NCBI RefSeq assembly: GCF_028502605.1 | Contig: NC_079232.1 | Span: 5,332,001-5,396,000 of the forward strand | Length of the DNA stretch: 64,000 bases | Origin: Trichoderma breve | Lineage: Eukaryota > Ascomycota > Sordariomycetes > Hypocreales > Hypocreaceae | Reading direction: 5' to 3' | Shown: in pieces, positions 44,624 to 56,718 of the stretch | Layout of the letters: each line of letters opens with the position of its first letter | How positions within the stretch are numbered: position 1 is the first letter of the stretch | Made by a program: the position numbers and the translations under genes | The notes under the pieces: model-generated | What the model was told of the DNA's origin: nothing | Seen by the model: the letters and a program-made list of their open reading frames with translations, nothing else | Databases searched by the model: none

Positions 44624-46982
44624 TGTGATTGTTGATTTGGGGATTTTTGGAGATGTAAGTGGTTTCGGAGTGGTTGAGAGGCTAAGAAAATATGAAAGAA
44701 GCCGAGGTTAGTATTGCGTGATGGCACAAATGGGGGAGGAGGGGCAGATTTGCGAGAGAAATAGAAATCGAGAGCACCGGGGAGAAAGAGGCTGGGGGAG
44801 AGGGCAACGTACCGGCCTTTCTTTTCTTTTTCTTTTTTCCTATATATTGGTTCCCGGTCAGAGCAAGGCTGGGGTATGTACGGTATACGTAGGTGGGTGT
44901 ACGAGTATATGGAGAGGAAGAAGAATCGGGTCTAGATGCTTCTCGGCAGGCAATATATATGTATGTGTATAGATGGATGGATATATGGCCGAACGTGCAT
45001 GTACCTGTGTACCTACCTCTTTGGATACCTGACATGGCCCTGCCTTATCCTTATATACCGGCGGACACCGGATTGTCGTAATATGGCATTTTATTTGGAA
45101 TTTGCCATACTGTAGCATGGCGCGATGCGGAACCACGGCGGGGAGAGGGGATCCTCGATTTAGTAAGTGCAAGCAAGGAGGCCCGTACCCCTTACATACC
45201 TTAGTAGACTAATATTGGGGCTGAATATTGCCATCGTCGTCATGATAATGGGGGGCGTGTTTAGATTACTCTATTCTATTATATTCCTTGCCGCTGCGGC
45301 TGAGGTTGTGCTGTCTCATCTGTCTGAGACAAGCAGCAGAAAAAGAAAGGAAAAGAACACTACAAAACCTACTAGTGTGTCTAAAACTGCTGGGGGGCCT
45401 TTTTTCTTTTTTCTTTTTTTCTTCCATTTTTTAATCCAAGTTGGGATAGCACAGTACCAGTACTAAGGTGCTTACTGCAGTGGCCTCTGCCAGAAACACC
45501 AACACCAGTCCAACACGCACAAGCACTACAACGCAAACAGGTATCAGCGGCCGTATAAATTCATGCGCTGGGGTACCTGATGGCGGGGTACTGGATGGAG
45601 ATGGACGCAAGGCGGGTCTCCGAGTCTCGGCTGGAGGCGTGATGACCTGGCAGTTTTTGCTTCCCTTACATGGACATGGACAGCCCTAGAATCTGAAAGA
45701 CTGATACTGGGGGACAAGGACCAATGTTGGCTCTTTACGCAGGTATTACTTGCATTGGTCCTTATCTGGCGCCTGGAAATAGCAGCGCGATGTAGTTCTG
45801 CTCAGGTATCTCAGATGTACTGATGCACGAGGTGTCAATAGATTACCTAGAGTAAGAGCGAGGTTTAGATTAGCAGCTGACCGCTAGGCCAGAGATGCCG
45901 GTGGCAAGAGCGCTTGAGGCTGGCTGGCTTGGCTGCGTGTGTGCCTGCCTGTTCCTGCCCAAGGCGAACTGCCAATCCCGGCTACCTGATATTGATCGAA
46001 TAATGCACACCGAAAGTTGCACTCGTATAAAAAGCCAATTGCGAGGCAGAGTATCAATACTTTCCATATCTTTTATCTTACAAGGCAATTACTAGTCACC
46101 CTAAGGAACTTGGTAGCTGTGCCTTTTCTTGGCCATGGTTCACCAAGACAAACGGCTATACGTATGCCCGAGTTTAGAAAACGCCACCTCACAACGGGCT
46201 TGACTTCAACTTCCTCCCATGTTCTAACGCCCAAGATCTCGTGGCTTGTCGTAAAGTGCCCGCGTCTCTTCATCTCGACTTGGTGTAACGGCTAGATCTC
46301 GGTTATCTTTGGCAGGCTAAGTTATGCTGTGCTACACGACCGCCGCCGGGCTGCTCGTTCCAAAGCAATCGATTTGCCCATTGCTGCCCCCCCCTCTCTC
46401 GAACCAGTTATCGGAGATGGCATTTGCATTAGCACCTACATTAGATGTTTACCACGTACATTAGCATCCTCACTCATCAGTATCTTATGCTCGGGAGTAA
46501 CACGGTAAATGTTTTATCCATCTCGATGCATTTATTGGTTAGTTGCCTAGGTTGGTATAGTAGGTTAATAGTAGAGCCCCCGGACAAGGACGCCTCACGA
46601 CGGCCTTGCTGGATCAACTCCAAGACACGGGGACCAAATGTCTCGCAACGCCCATTAGGCAGAATAATATCGCTGGAAAGAACAGTAAGACGCCCGGCAC
46701 TTGGCTCCGATGGCGGGGGATCAACATAACGTCCCATTAGCTCTTATGCACTATTACCCGGTACTCGAGCAATGCAAATTGATCCATGGTACGAGAAGGT
46801 ACATACTTGGCATGGTAGGACTGACGGCGGGGTTGTACGGACAAGTATCCGCAGCCTGAACTCGTACATGCATGGCTACCGCTGGATTAAAATCTCATTG
46901 CCATAATCTGCTGCTGCTACTGCTACTGCTACTGCTACATCCCTAGAGGCTGCACAGCTGCATCCAGCCCTTTTGATCCAAA
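44624..46982. other. Intergenic divergent region between peroxiredoxin and D-lactate dehydrogenase
   Basis: About 2.36 kb. It includes T-rich patches (44821-44838, 45402-45430), and a CTGCTA repeat (about 46906-46938) right upstream of the dehydrogenase start. Open frames at 46445-46737 overlap on both strands and are not convincing. Confidence 0.45.
46906..46938. repeat. CTGCTA microsatellite
   Basis: About five CTGCTA hexamers, 45 bp upstream of the D-lactate dehydrogenase ATG, probably in the 5' leader. Confidence 0.8.
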
Positions 46983-49164
46983 ATGCCTGCACGACCTCTG
47001 ATACAGGCACGGGCCCTATTGCGGTACACCAGGCCCAGCGGCGGCGCCTCCAAAGCCCGTGTACCTGCACTTGTACCCCCTACAGCTGCTCTCCATTACC
47101 GAGGCTATAGCGTCTCCTCCAAACTGCTTGCTTCTTCCTCTTCCTCTTCCTCATCCTCTACTTCAGCATCAAATTCCACTCCTGATCCGGGGGCATCGCA
47201 AGGCTGGTCTAGCGGGACTCTCTTGGCCGTCGCTGCAGCAGCGGCTGTGAGTGGTTGGGGAATCTCAAGCCTCGTTTCTGGTCAAAGCCACAACGGCCCC
47301 CAAATCAAGGCTAAGAGCAAGAACAAGAAAGCCAAGGATGATGAAGACAATGACAGTGATGACAATGGAGCAGAGAAACGAAAGCATGATGGCTTTCTGA
47401 AAGTGGCTAATGAAGATGAGGAAATTGGCTTTGCCAACCGTACTGAGATGAAGGAGGTGAGTTGTTGAACGGCCATATTCGACTGGATCACTGTTGATAG
47501 ACACATATCTCTAATGAGTATGAAACGCCTTTTCTAGGCCATATCAGACATCGTTTGGGAGCTTGGGAATGAAAAGGACATTATATCTACAGACCCAGAC
47601 GATTTGCATGCCCATGGCTACTCTAGCTGGTCTAGTGTCAACCCAGATGAACTGCCTGTAGCCGTGGCATATCCTCGAAACACTGAGCAGGTTGCCACCA
47701 TTGTCCGAGTCTGTCACCGCCACCGTGTTCCTGTCGTTGCTTACTCTGGAGGTACTAGTCTCGAGGGTAACTTCTCGGCTCCTTATGGAGGCGTTAGCAT
47801 CGACTTTGCCTACATGAACAACATTATCCAGGTCAACAAGGACGACATGGACGTGGTTGTGCAGCCCAGCGTCGGATGGCGAGATCTGAATACTGAGCTC
47901 GAAAAGCAGGGCACTGGTCTCTTTTTCCCTGTTGATCCCGGTATGTCGTAACCCATACCGGCCCTGCTGTTTACGTTGAAGTCAAATCGCTGACTGGCTT
48001 TCGTTGTCGTCGAATCTTAGGCCCAACCGCAAAGATTGGCGGCATGATTGGCACCAACTGCTCGGGAACAAATGCAGTGAGATACGGCACCATGAAGGAC
48101 TGGGTCATCAACTTGACTGTTGTCTTGTCTGATGGCCAAATCATCAAGACGAGACGGCGACCGCGCAAGTCGTCTGCAGGATACAACCTCAACAGCCTGT
48201 TTGTGGGCTCCGAGGGCACGCTGGGCATTGTCACCGAGGGTAAGCAAATTCTAGACAAGAAACTCATCTCTCTGTGTAATTAACGCCTGTCATCATAGCA
48301 ACCCTGAAACTAGCCGTTATCCCAGAGCAGACGTCTGTAGCCGTTGTCAACTTCCCCAGCATCCGCCACGCCGCATCGGCAGCTGCGAGCGTAATGCAAG
48401 CCGCCATCCCAGTGCAGTGTCTCGAGATTATGGATGAAGTGCAGATGCGAGTCGTCAATCTGAGCGGTTTCACCTCGCCCCGAGTCTGGGTCGAGAAGCC
48501 GACGCTCTTCTTCAAGTTTGCAGGCACCAAAGCTGCCGTCCAGGAGCACATCAAGCTGGTAGAAAAGATTACAGAAGCCAACAAGGGTGGCGATTTTGAG
48601 TTTGCAAAGGACAAACAGGAGCAAGAGCTGCTCTGGTCCGCTAGAAAAGAGTCTCTGTGGTCGATGTTGGCGCTGAGAAAAGAAGGCGAGGATGTTTGTG
48701 AGTATTTCTTGAGCTGGATATTCCTCATCACTACTATGGCTGCTAACATTGTTTCTTTAGGGAGTACTGATGTAGCTGTGCCTTTTAGCCGGCTGGCAGA
48801 CATCATCGAGATCAGCAAGAAGGAGATGGACGAGCTAGGTCTGTTTGCCAGTATCCTTGGCCACATTGGTGATGGAAACTTCCACGAGAGCATCATGTAC
48901 AACAAAGAAAACGAAAGCGAGCGAGCCAAGGTCGAGGCCTGTGTCAAAAACATGGTCCGCTTGGCCATTGAGATGGAGGGCACCTGCACGGGAGAGCATG
49001 GGGTTGGATGGGGGAAGAAGGAGAGTCTGCTGTGGGAGGTTGGCTCAGAGACTGTTGGAGTCATGGCGACTATCAAAAAGTCGCTTGATCCGCGATGGAT
49101 TCTGAATCCAGGAAAGATCATGGACGTGCCGTGGGAGCGGAAAGACGACCGCCACGATGGCTAG
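46983..49164 (+). CDS. dld1: D-lactate dehydrogenase (cytochrome), mitochondrial (632 aa)
   Basis: Exons 46983-47456, 47538-47940, 48021-48239, 48299-48697 and 48761-49164; all GT-AG, frame kept. The N-terminus is a basic presequence followed by a poly-Ser tract and a membrane segment ([20 protein letters not shown]), then a charged K/D/E-rich linker. The FAD-binding PCMH domain contains [20 protein letters not shown] and [20 protein letters not shown]; the C-terminal FAD-linked oxidase domain has [19 protein letters not shown] and [15 protein letters not shown], hallmarks of D-lactate/glycolate dehydrogenases. The enzyme oxidises D-lactate to pyruvate in the intermembrane space and passes electrons to cytochrome c. 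It is slightly longer than the yeast protein because of the linker. Confidence 0.95.
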
Positions 49165-50021
49165 CTGTGAATATGGCATGATGTACTAGATATAGATACT
49201 TGGTAGATGTAGATAGTAGACATCAACGATAAATATAGTCGACATTGAACGTGGGCGTATATTCCGTGGGTTCGAATCGACGTGGCAAATATGAATTGAT
49301 GTAGTGGTAGACATGAGTAAACTCAGGTAGTAGATCTACTAGAAGTCGATATAATGACCATCTCAGATATAGACAAATCCAGTAGTGAAAGTACATCTAC
49401 ATCTAGTAGCTAGAGGTACTAGGTAGATCTAGTAGAGGTGAATAAATCTAGTAGAGGTGAATAAATCTGGTAGATGTAGATAGACCTAGTAGATGGATAT
49501 AGATCCAGTAGCCAGAGATAGACCTAGAGTCTTATCCAACAGCCAAAATAAAGAGGCATCTAGACTGCTGCATCAAAATAGATTGCCAATCTGGTTTAAT
49601 AAACAAGCTCTTGCACTTATGCAGCCTACCATACTGCACCTGACAAGTTTTCCTCTGTGGCAGCCTCTCCTGCCTCCTAATTCGCTCCTCTCCGCCTTCG
49701 CAGCTGCAAGAAGCCTTCCCACCTGTCTGCAACTGCCAACTCTGTAAATCCCCTCCCTAATATAAGGTGACTCTCTCTTCTTCTCTTCTTCCGTTTTCTC
49801 CCTCTTTCACCCCAAATCAACATACACGACGAGGTGAGCTCTCTTCTTTGGCCCCATTCCCCTCGGCCCTCTTCCACTCCCCCTCGGGCCCCCTTTCCCT
49901 CTCTTTGCAACAACAACACCGCTTTGGAAGAGCATTTTTTGCCCAAAGCGGTGTGGCAGAAACTATATATATCCCTCCTTCATCGCGGCTCTCGCTGACT
50001 TCGAACACTTCAAGCAGCAAG
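49165..50021. other. Intergenic region upstream of RdRP gene
   Basis: Degenerate TAGTAGA repeats occupy 49180-49530 (separate entry). The region 49760-50000 is C/T-rich and in frame with the RdRP but lacks an ATG, so it is taken as 5' leader. Confidence 0.5.
49180..49530. repeat. Degenerate AGATCTAGTAG-type repeat
   Basis: Many variants of (G/A)AT(A/C)TAGTAGA; the best part is two exact 19-bp copies (GAATAAATCTAGTAGAGGT) near 49420-49465. A GGTTCGAATC sequence inside it resembles a tRNA B box, but no tRNA can be folded. Confidence 0.75.
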
Positions 50022-53000
50022 ATGGCGGGCCCAAGGAAGTGGCTCGCAAGTCGGGCCCATCCCAACGCTGGGTACCCGACCAGAATAACGACCAACCTCT
50101 GGTCGTTGGATTTCGGCACACTGACTGGCCCGGAGACCATGAACATCAACAAGACAGTCACTTCTCACTGTGGCACCAACACCATCAACGCCATCAACGC
50201 CGAAGTCGACGTGTTGTCGAAGCGCCTTACCATTTTTTTCCCGCTCCGGATCAAAGTAACGGAGACGGACTTCACGACTCGAGAGTTCAAACTCTCGGCA
50301 GATTTGAGTCTGATCAAGACTGTTTCCCACGTTTTCAACGAAAATGACCGAGAATCACTTGTTCTTCGGTTCCCTCTCCCTCCCCAGTATTTCTGGAAAA
50401 CTCATAACTTACCACCAAATTCTCTTTTCACTCGCAACCCACCAGATGTCTGGAGAAGAGCAACAGACATTACTGAGGATGATACAGTCCCGATGAATTA
50501 CCCAATATCCCTGAACAACACCAAATCAGACCCAGCATACTTGGAAGTTGGTCGTTGGACTGCCTTTCGCATGACTCTTAATACCACAAATGACGCCACG
50601 AGGTGGGCTCTCGGGCACATGAAACTGGCCTTGGAGGACCTCAATATCAGAATCCAGGTCTGTGAGAATTTTCAGGTTAACGCTTCCACCACTACTATGT
50701 GGGATTTTCTCGATCACCCACAGGACAACAATCAAGGAGATGCACTGGCTCTTCTACAGCCTTCAAAGTTTCCGTTCGTCCACCTTGACTTTGATGTCCG
50801 ATATCAGCTCGAAGTATGCGTCGGCCGTAGGGTGCTCAATGAGCACACCATCTCACTGGAATTCCTCCAGAAACTGGCTAAACTGGATCCCCTTGATGCC
50901 AAGCGCAGGCTTGAGTTCCTCCTTGACCAAGGCGAAGTCATGTATGATCCCAAAGAACTCTTCACATGGTCAGCCGCCGCATCATACGTACCGAATACAA
51001 GAATCCCACACTACTGTGTGTTGGCACGAAAAGCTGCCATCACCCCAACTACCATCCTGTTGAGCTCTCCCATCGTCGAGACTTCAAACAGAGTTCTCCG
51101 CTACTTTAATCATATACAGGACCGCTTCTTAAGAGTACAGTTTGTTGAAGAGACAGAACTTGGCCGCATAGCCATGAGCTCTCGCAATAAAGAAGACGTA
51201 TGGAAGAAGATATTCAGGACCTTGTACCAAGGCATTCAAATCGGTGATCGTCGCTACGAATTTCTGGCATTCGGCAGTTCGCAACTCAGACAGTGCGGGG
51301 CGTACTTTTTCTGTCCGACAGATCATATCTCATGTGATGATATTCGTCGGTGGATGGGAGAAGTCGGCCACATCAGAATCGTCGCCAAGCATGCTGCAAG
51401 GCTGGGCCAATGTTTCTCTACTACAAGAGAGATGAGGGGCCTTCCTGTCCCGGATGTCCGACGTATTCCTGACATTGAAAGGAATGGTTACTGTTTCACT
51501 GACGGGGTCGGTATGATATCCGAATTCATGGCCCTGATGATCATCGAAGAAATGACCTTGGATGTCTTCACCGAACCATCGGCGTTTCAATTTCGCATGG
51601 GTGGATGCAAAGGCGTTTTGGTAGTCTGGCCCCAGGCCAAGAAAGGAGAAGTCTACATTCGTGAATCTCAAGAGAAGTTCAGGGCCGACGTCAAGGGCCT
51701 AGAGATTATCAAATGCGCCAAGTATTCTTCCGCTACTCTCAATCGACAGACAATCACCATTTTGGAGTGTCTCGGCGTAACCACACAGGCCTTCTTGGAC
51801 GTCCTGGAGAAACAGATTGGCCTCTACGAGGAAGCAATCAAGGATAACAACGTAGCAGTGGATATACTGACAAAATGTGTTGACGAGAACCAATCTACTC
51901 TAGTCTTAGCAGAGCTTCTGCAGGCCGGCTTCAAGACAGACACTGTCCAAGAACCGTTTGTAACAAACTTACTAACTCTCTGGAGGTCATGGTCTTTGAA
52001 GTTGCTCAAGGAAAAAGCCAGAATTCCTATCGAAAAAAGCGCCTTTGTCTTGGGCTGTGTTGATGAGACAGGTACTTTGAGAGGCCACTCAAACTCGACC
52101 GAAGGCACCTCAGATAAAGAAGTTAACAAACTCCCCCAAATCTTCTTGCAGGTGTCAGATTCAAAAGTCTACGACAAGACCACTGTAATCAAAGGAGTTT
52201 GCGTCGTTGGGCGAAATCCATCGCTGCACCCAGGCGATATCCGAGTAGTTGAGGCAGTCGACATACCGGAGCTTCGCCATCTCAGAGACATTGTTGTTTT
52301 CCCTTCAACTGGAGATCGACCAGTCCCCAACATGCTCTCTGGAGGAGATCTTGATGGAGATGACTTTTTCATCATTTGGGAGCCCACTCTGATTCCCGAC
52401 CAATGGAATCACCCAGCCATGAACTATTCCAGCCCCTCGCCTGAAAAACTTGACCGCGACGTGAATGCCGACGATTTACGAGATTTCTTTGTCAAATACA
52501 TGCAGAACGATGTGCTCCCGCTCATTGCAACGGCTCATTTGGGACTCGCAGATTTCGAGGGGCCCAAGTCGGAGATTTGTAAGTAGAGACAGCACCGATT
52601 TCAATCTCTCAGCTGTTCACGATTGTAGACTGACCAGTCTAACATTAGGTCTACGTTTGGCGGAGCTTCATTCACAGGCTGTCGACTATCCAAAGACTGG
52701 CGAGCCCGCGGAATGGAATCCAGCTCAGCATAATCCACAGGAGTGGCCACATTTCATGGAGAAAAGGGTCTGCTACAAATCGGAAAAGGCCCTGGGACAG
52801 ATCTATAACAGGGTAATCAAGCAGTCCATTCAATTTCGGCCGGACTGGGAAAACGCCTTTGATCAGCGAATCATAAACAGGTTCCAGCTAGACAACGCTA
52901 TGCTCAAGGACGCCAGGAAGATCAAGGTTCAATATGATATTTCAGTGCGGCGCATCTTGCTGCAGTACAACTTGGCGACCGAATTCGAATTATACACCTC

Positions 53001-53568
53001 TTGGGCCATGTCAAAGCCCTCGATCGGCAGCGATTATAAGCGACAGGAAGAGCTCGGAAAGGAGTTTGACGCAGTAAAGCAGAGATTCCGCGACGCGTGC
53101 TATGAAGCAGCCGGCGGCCACAACGAGGCCAAAATTGACAGATTTGTGGCAGCCATGTACAAGGTCACAGAGGAGGAGATTAAGATTGCGCTGTTTGAGC
53201 ATCACCGTGGACCAACAAATGAGGGCGGTGTAGTCGTTCCAGCTCGGAGGCTCGAGCCCAAGTCAATGCCGTTCATCAGCTTCCCTTGGATTTTCCCCTG
53301 GGTTATGATTCGTATTGCGTCTGATGGTAAATGCAATCCCAAAAAATCCATTCTCGCCGCGGCTCATCAGCGGGTGCCTGCCTCCTTGCCTCCTATTACC
53401 CCATTGGCTCAGGAGAACCGCCCTGAAGCCAATAACGGTAGCATTGGCCAAGTGCCCCAGAATGGTGCTATGAGCGATGGTAATGAGGATACATTGGCTC
53501 AATTTGAAGAAAATACGGCGGCAGTATCAGCCTCCTTGACTGACTTTGGGGGGTTTGGCCAATTTTAG
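50022..53568 (+). CDS. RNA-dependent RNA polymerase, cellular silencing type (1158 aa)
   Basis: Two exons, 50022-52578 and 52649-53568; donor GTAAGT, Cys853 codon split. The RdRP catalytic motif DLDGD lies at 776-780 within SGGDLDGDDFFIIWE; further family motifs include CFTDGVGMIS, FQFRMGGCKGVL, GHIRIVAKHAARLGQ and HLGLADFEGPKSEICLRLAELHSQAVDYPKTG. This is the DLDGD-containing RdRP family (QDE-1, SAD-1, RRP-3 in Neurospora; RDR1/2/6 in plants), which makes double-stranded RNA for Dicer in quelling, meiotic silencing or antiviral defence. Which of the fungal paralogues it matches is uncertain; the length and ISFPWIFPWVM region suggest a SAD-1/RRP-like rather than QDE-1-like member. Translation starts at MAGPRKW; upstream in-frame sequence has no ATG. 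It is convergent with a 2OG dioxygenase gene, 260 bp away. Confidence 0.95.
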
Positions 53569-53828
53569 GGTTGTTGATACGTAGTTACCTTGTTCTTCTC
53601 CATTCCCGCTATCGGGATGTTTAATCCTTCTTCTGCCCAGTTGAGGCTTATTTCGGAAGAGGTAGAAGATAGGCATCGTAGTGGATGCATCTCAGGGCCT
53701 CAATATCGGATGGAATTGCTTTATCGGTCTGTTATTCATACGCATGATAATCAATATAAATGCAAGCAATCCCGTGCGCAATGCTCAATTTGGTGAATTC
53801 ATATTCCTCCGTGCCCAGACGTATCGTT

Positions 53829-54770
53829 TCATCCCCGACGCACACATAAATCGGTTCTCAAAACCCATTTTTCTCCATCTTGAACTTCCCGGCCCTCGTG
53901 CTACCGTATTTTACTTATTAGCATCGGAAAATGGTATAGACGAAGAGGAGTAAGCGAAAAGAAGCGGATTGCTCTTGGTCAACTTACCAGCAGACAATCA
54001 TCACCGTGCTTGTGCAATAGCAGCATGCCCGTCTCAAGCGATACTGCGATTTCTTCTGCAGTAGACTTGCGATCATGAGGATAAAATACCGTCTCGCCAC
54101 CAATACAACCCTCGGCAGAGGAAGTGAGGTATAGAAGGAGCGTCCAAGTGGTTTTGACGGGGACAGAGTCAAGAATCAGATTGTTGGAGTCGTCGTCTAA
54201 CAAAGCGACAGGTCAGTTGACTTGATTTTTGGAGGAGTCGAACTTTGCAAATATGGGCGACACATACAATGGCAGTCAAAGTATTGGCCCTTGGAGTAGC
54301 GGTAGATGCGAATGTTTGGGTTGAGACCTACGGGCTCGCCGCCCCTGCAGAGGTTGAACAGGGCGAGTCAGTAATGCTCAAATCGTTTGTTGAGTGGATG
54401 AATTGACGTACCACAGGTCTTTTATAGTTTCATTCTCCAATATTATTTCCTTTAGTCCAGTGGTCTCCCATAATCGGAGTGCAAATGCCGGATCATCGAT
54501 CTGGAATCTGTCATTGACGCGGACTGCCTCTCCCTTCTTGGGCCGTGAAGGGGTCGTCTGCAGAGGCAAGGTTTTCAAAAATGCGACGTAATCGCGGCAG
54601 AGAGAGCGAGGGAAAAATGAAGAGAGAAGAACGATATTGGAAGTGGCCGGATGAAGCTCTGGATACAGCTCGACGACAGGCAAGGGTGGTTTAAAGACAG
54701 GCCATGATGGTGGGGGTGGAGGTGCGGCTTGAGCTGGTGCGGATGATTTGGATGATTTGGATTTGGCCAT
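53829..54770 (-). CDS. 2-oxoglutarate-Fe(II) dioxygenase (prolyl hydroxylase-like, 238 aa)
   Basis: Four exons: 54770-54412, 54344-54268, 54196-53988 and 53900-53829. The active site is complete: HxD as His145-Tyr-Asp147 (FDCHYDDS), the distal His216 (HEG) and Arg230 (KWVLRTDL), which would bind the 2OG carboxylate; RIYRYSKGQYF and TTWTLLLYLT are typical strands of the double-stranded beta-helix. The family hydroxylates protein or small-molecule substrates with Fe(II), O2 and 2-oxoglutarate; the substrate is unknown. Residues 1-35 are low-complexity (KSSK, poly-Pro). An upstream in-frame ATG (54857) would add 29 residues; the one at 54770 is preferred because it begins the typical MAKSKSS start. 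The last exon is only 24 codons and starts with the catalytic His. Confidence 0.85.
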
Positions 54771-55308
54771 TTTAAATAGAGTGAGATCTTGATGAGGACT
54801 TTGAAGCAGGATGTGCTGTAGTGGTATCTGGCTGGTCAATGATGAAGCCTGGTTCATACCAAGAACGGGTATGGTTGGGCTTGTGATAATCTGGAGCAGC
54901 CGATTAGCGCAAAGCTACGACAATCAAAATCTTGGTCCTAAGATACATACTCGAAATCAAATTTGTGACTAATGAGAAAAAATGCAGATATAATAATAGC
55001 TGGTATTTGGTTCAGTAAGTACTGAAGATATGCCAAGTCGAGCACTCGTTTGAGGCAAGTTTCGTCGAGTTGTTAGTGTGCAGCTATCCGAATCAGTCGG
55101 GTGACGCCTACAGTGATACGGACGACGGATATGCACTAAGATGCGAAAATTGCTTCTATCAAAACTAACCTCAACCACCATCTCATGGACATACTACAAA
55201 CTGCCATCAACAGGAGAAAAATACTACAAGCAGAACACAATTGAATCACTCGGAGGGATAAACAAAGGAAAGCCAGTTATGTTCTACGGGGGGGCCAGAA
55301 CACCCACC
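54771..55308. other. Divergent promoter between dioxygenase and AIM11
   Basis: 538 bp between two divergent starts. No TATA box stands out; in-frame sequence upstream of AIM11 is open but its conservation is doubtful. Confidence 0.5.
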
Positions 55309-55860
55309 ATGTCTCAGGGACCGCCACAAGCCGCACAAGCCACGCCCCAAGAGGCATCACAACCTCAGTCAGTTCGTCGCCAGCCAGATATCAATGCATA
55401 CTCGGCGTCATGGAACCGCCCTCTCAAGCAATTCAGTCTCTTCTTCCTCGGCGCTGCCTTTACCGCGGCTTCAATAGGCGTGTCTCGCCGCTCGGTGGTC
55501 CGTCGCCAGCGCGATTCTTTCCCCAGGTTCTACTCATCCAACACCGTGGGTCCTCAAGAGGGCGCCAATTCCGAGGGTGCCGTGCTGGGCGTCCACGCTT
55601 TAGGACTGGCAACGCTCAATGTATCCAGTTTTGCGGTGATGCTCATAGGGGGTCTGTCATGGGCATTTGATTTGAGCTCTGTGGAAGAGTTGCGTACAAA
55701 GACGAGAGCTGCGCTGCAGAGACCCGGTGGGGAGGTTAGTCCGGAGGATGAGAAGGAGTTTGAGCAGATGATGGACAACTTGATGGCCAAGCTGGGGATG
55801 GATAAGGCTTCAGTACAGGGTGGAAGCGAGGGAGACAAGAAAGAAGAAGCTAAGAAATGA
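55309..55860 (+). CDS. aim11: AIM11-like mitochondrial membrane protein (183 aa)
   Basis: A single exon. The start at 55309 lies in ACCATGT context (CCACCATGT) and gives MSQGPPQAAQATPQEAS; an open stretch further upstream to 55141 is judged non-coding. The conserved core is SWNRPLKQFSLFFLGAAF (first membrane segment), SRRSVVRRQ, then LGLATLNVSSFAVMLIGGLSWAFDLSSVEELR (second membrane segment and its end), matching the fungal AIM11 (altered inheritance of mitochondria 11) family. The C-terminus is acidic-lysine-rich. The family's role is poorly defined; it is a mitochondrial membrane protein found by loss-of-inheritance screens in yeast. Two membrane helices with an intervening loop of ~50 residues are expected. 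Confidence 0.8.
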   Translation: MSQGPPQAAQATPQEASQPQSVRRQPDINAYSASWNRPLKQFSLFFLGAAFTAASIGVSRRSVVRRQRDSFPRFYSSNTVGPQEGANSEGAVLGVHALGLATLNVSSFAVMLIGGLSWAFDLSSVEELRTKTRAALQRPGGEVSPEDEKEFEQMMDNLMAKLGMDKASVQGGSEGDKKEEAKK

Positions 55861-56718
55861 AGATCCGGCCTCTCTTCAACGTTCAACAACCTCTTTTTTC
55901 TTCTGCCATGACATTATCGAAGCAGGGTACGGAGCCTCTTTTGTTCAATGGGGAAAACTTTTTTACAAGACGGCGGCATTTGATACTTGGAAGAGACACG
56001 GCACGGCTTGCCGGATTGGCGATTACGGAGAATTGAGACTATGAAAATCTGGATATCGACGATGCGGCATTTGATATCCACATGTACAATCACAACCTCA
56101 CACGACTTTATTTTTTAACGATGTTATGGGCTGCACTGTAGAGTGCTTTGCATTACTTGTACAATATCGGGGCATTCATGGGGAAAATACATCAAAAATG
56201 GCTACTTATCTTGAATTGTTATTAAAAACTGAACAGCAATCGCAATTTTTCGTTTTTCTGTACTAGGCAATGGGGTGCGAATACGATGCGAATACGACAT
56301 CATTTCCCTATATGGCAGGAACGAGCATAGGAATTAAAGTGACGATGAACTTCCAGTTTGTATCTCCGACTGCGACTCCGCACAATACTATCAACTTCTA
56401 TCCAATGCACTACCTGGGTATGAAATTACAACGATTTTAAACAGGCTGTAAATTTAACCCGATTTTCCCTCTCAGACACCAAGATGCATATTATGCACGG
56501 CATTTCACCGTAGCAATTCTCTCCCCCAAAAAGGAAGAGAAAAAAAGAGAAGAAAGGAAAAGAGAGAGCAGGGAGAGCAAGAACCCCCTGCCTAAGAAAA
56601 ATGAATAGCCCCCAAAAAACTCTATACCATGAACGCCGGAAAATGTGATGAGCCAATATGAAAATGCGAATCCATCCTCTTCCCCATCATCTTGTTTGGC
56701 TACCCAAGCACCACTTGA
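55861..56718. other. Convergent region between AIM11 and pantothenate kinase
   Basis: About 860 bp of 3' flanks, with AT-rich patches; no supported ORF. Confidence 0.5.

Noticed and set aside
49265..49280. tRNA B-box-like GGTTCGAATC
   Set aside because: Surrounding sequence does not form a T arm or acceptor stem.
55141..55308. N-terminal extension of AIM11
   Set aside because: The extra 56 residues lack family features, and the ATG at 55309 has a strong CCACC context.
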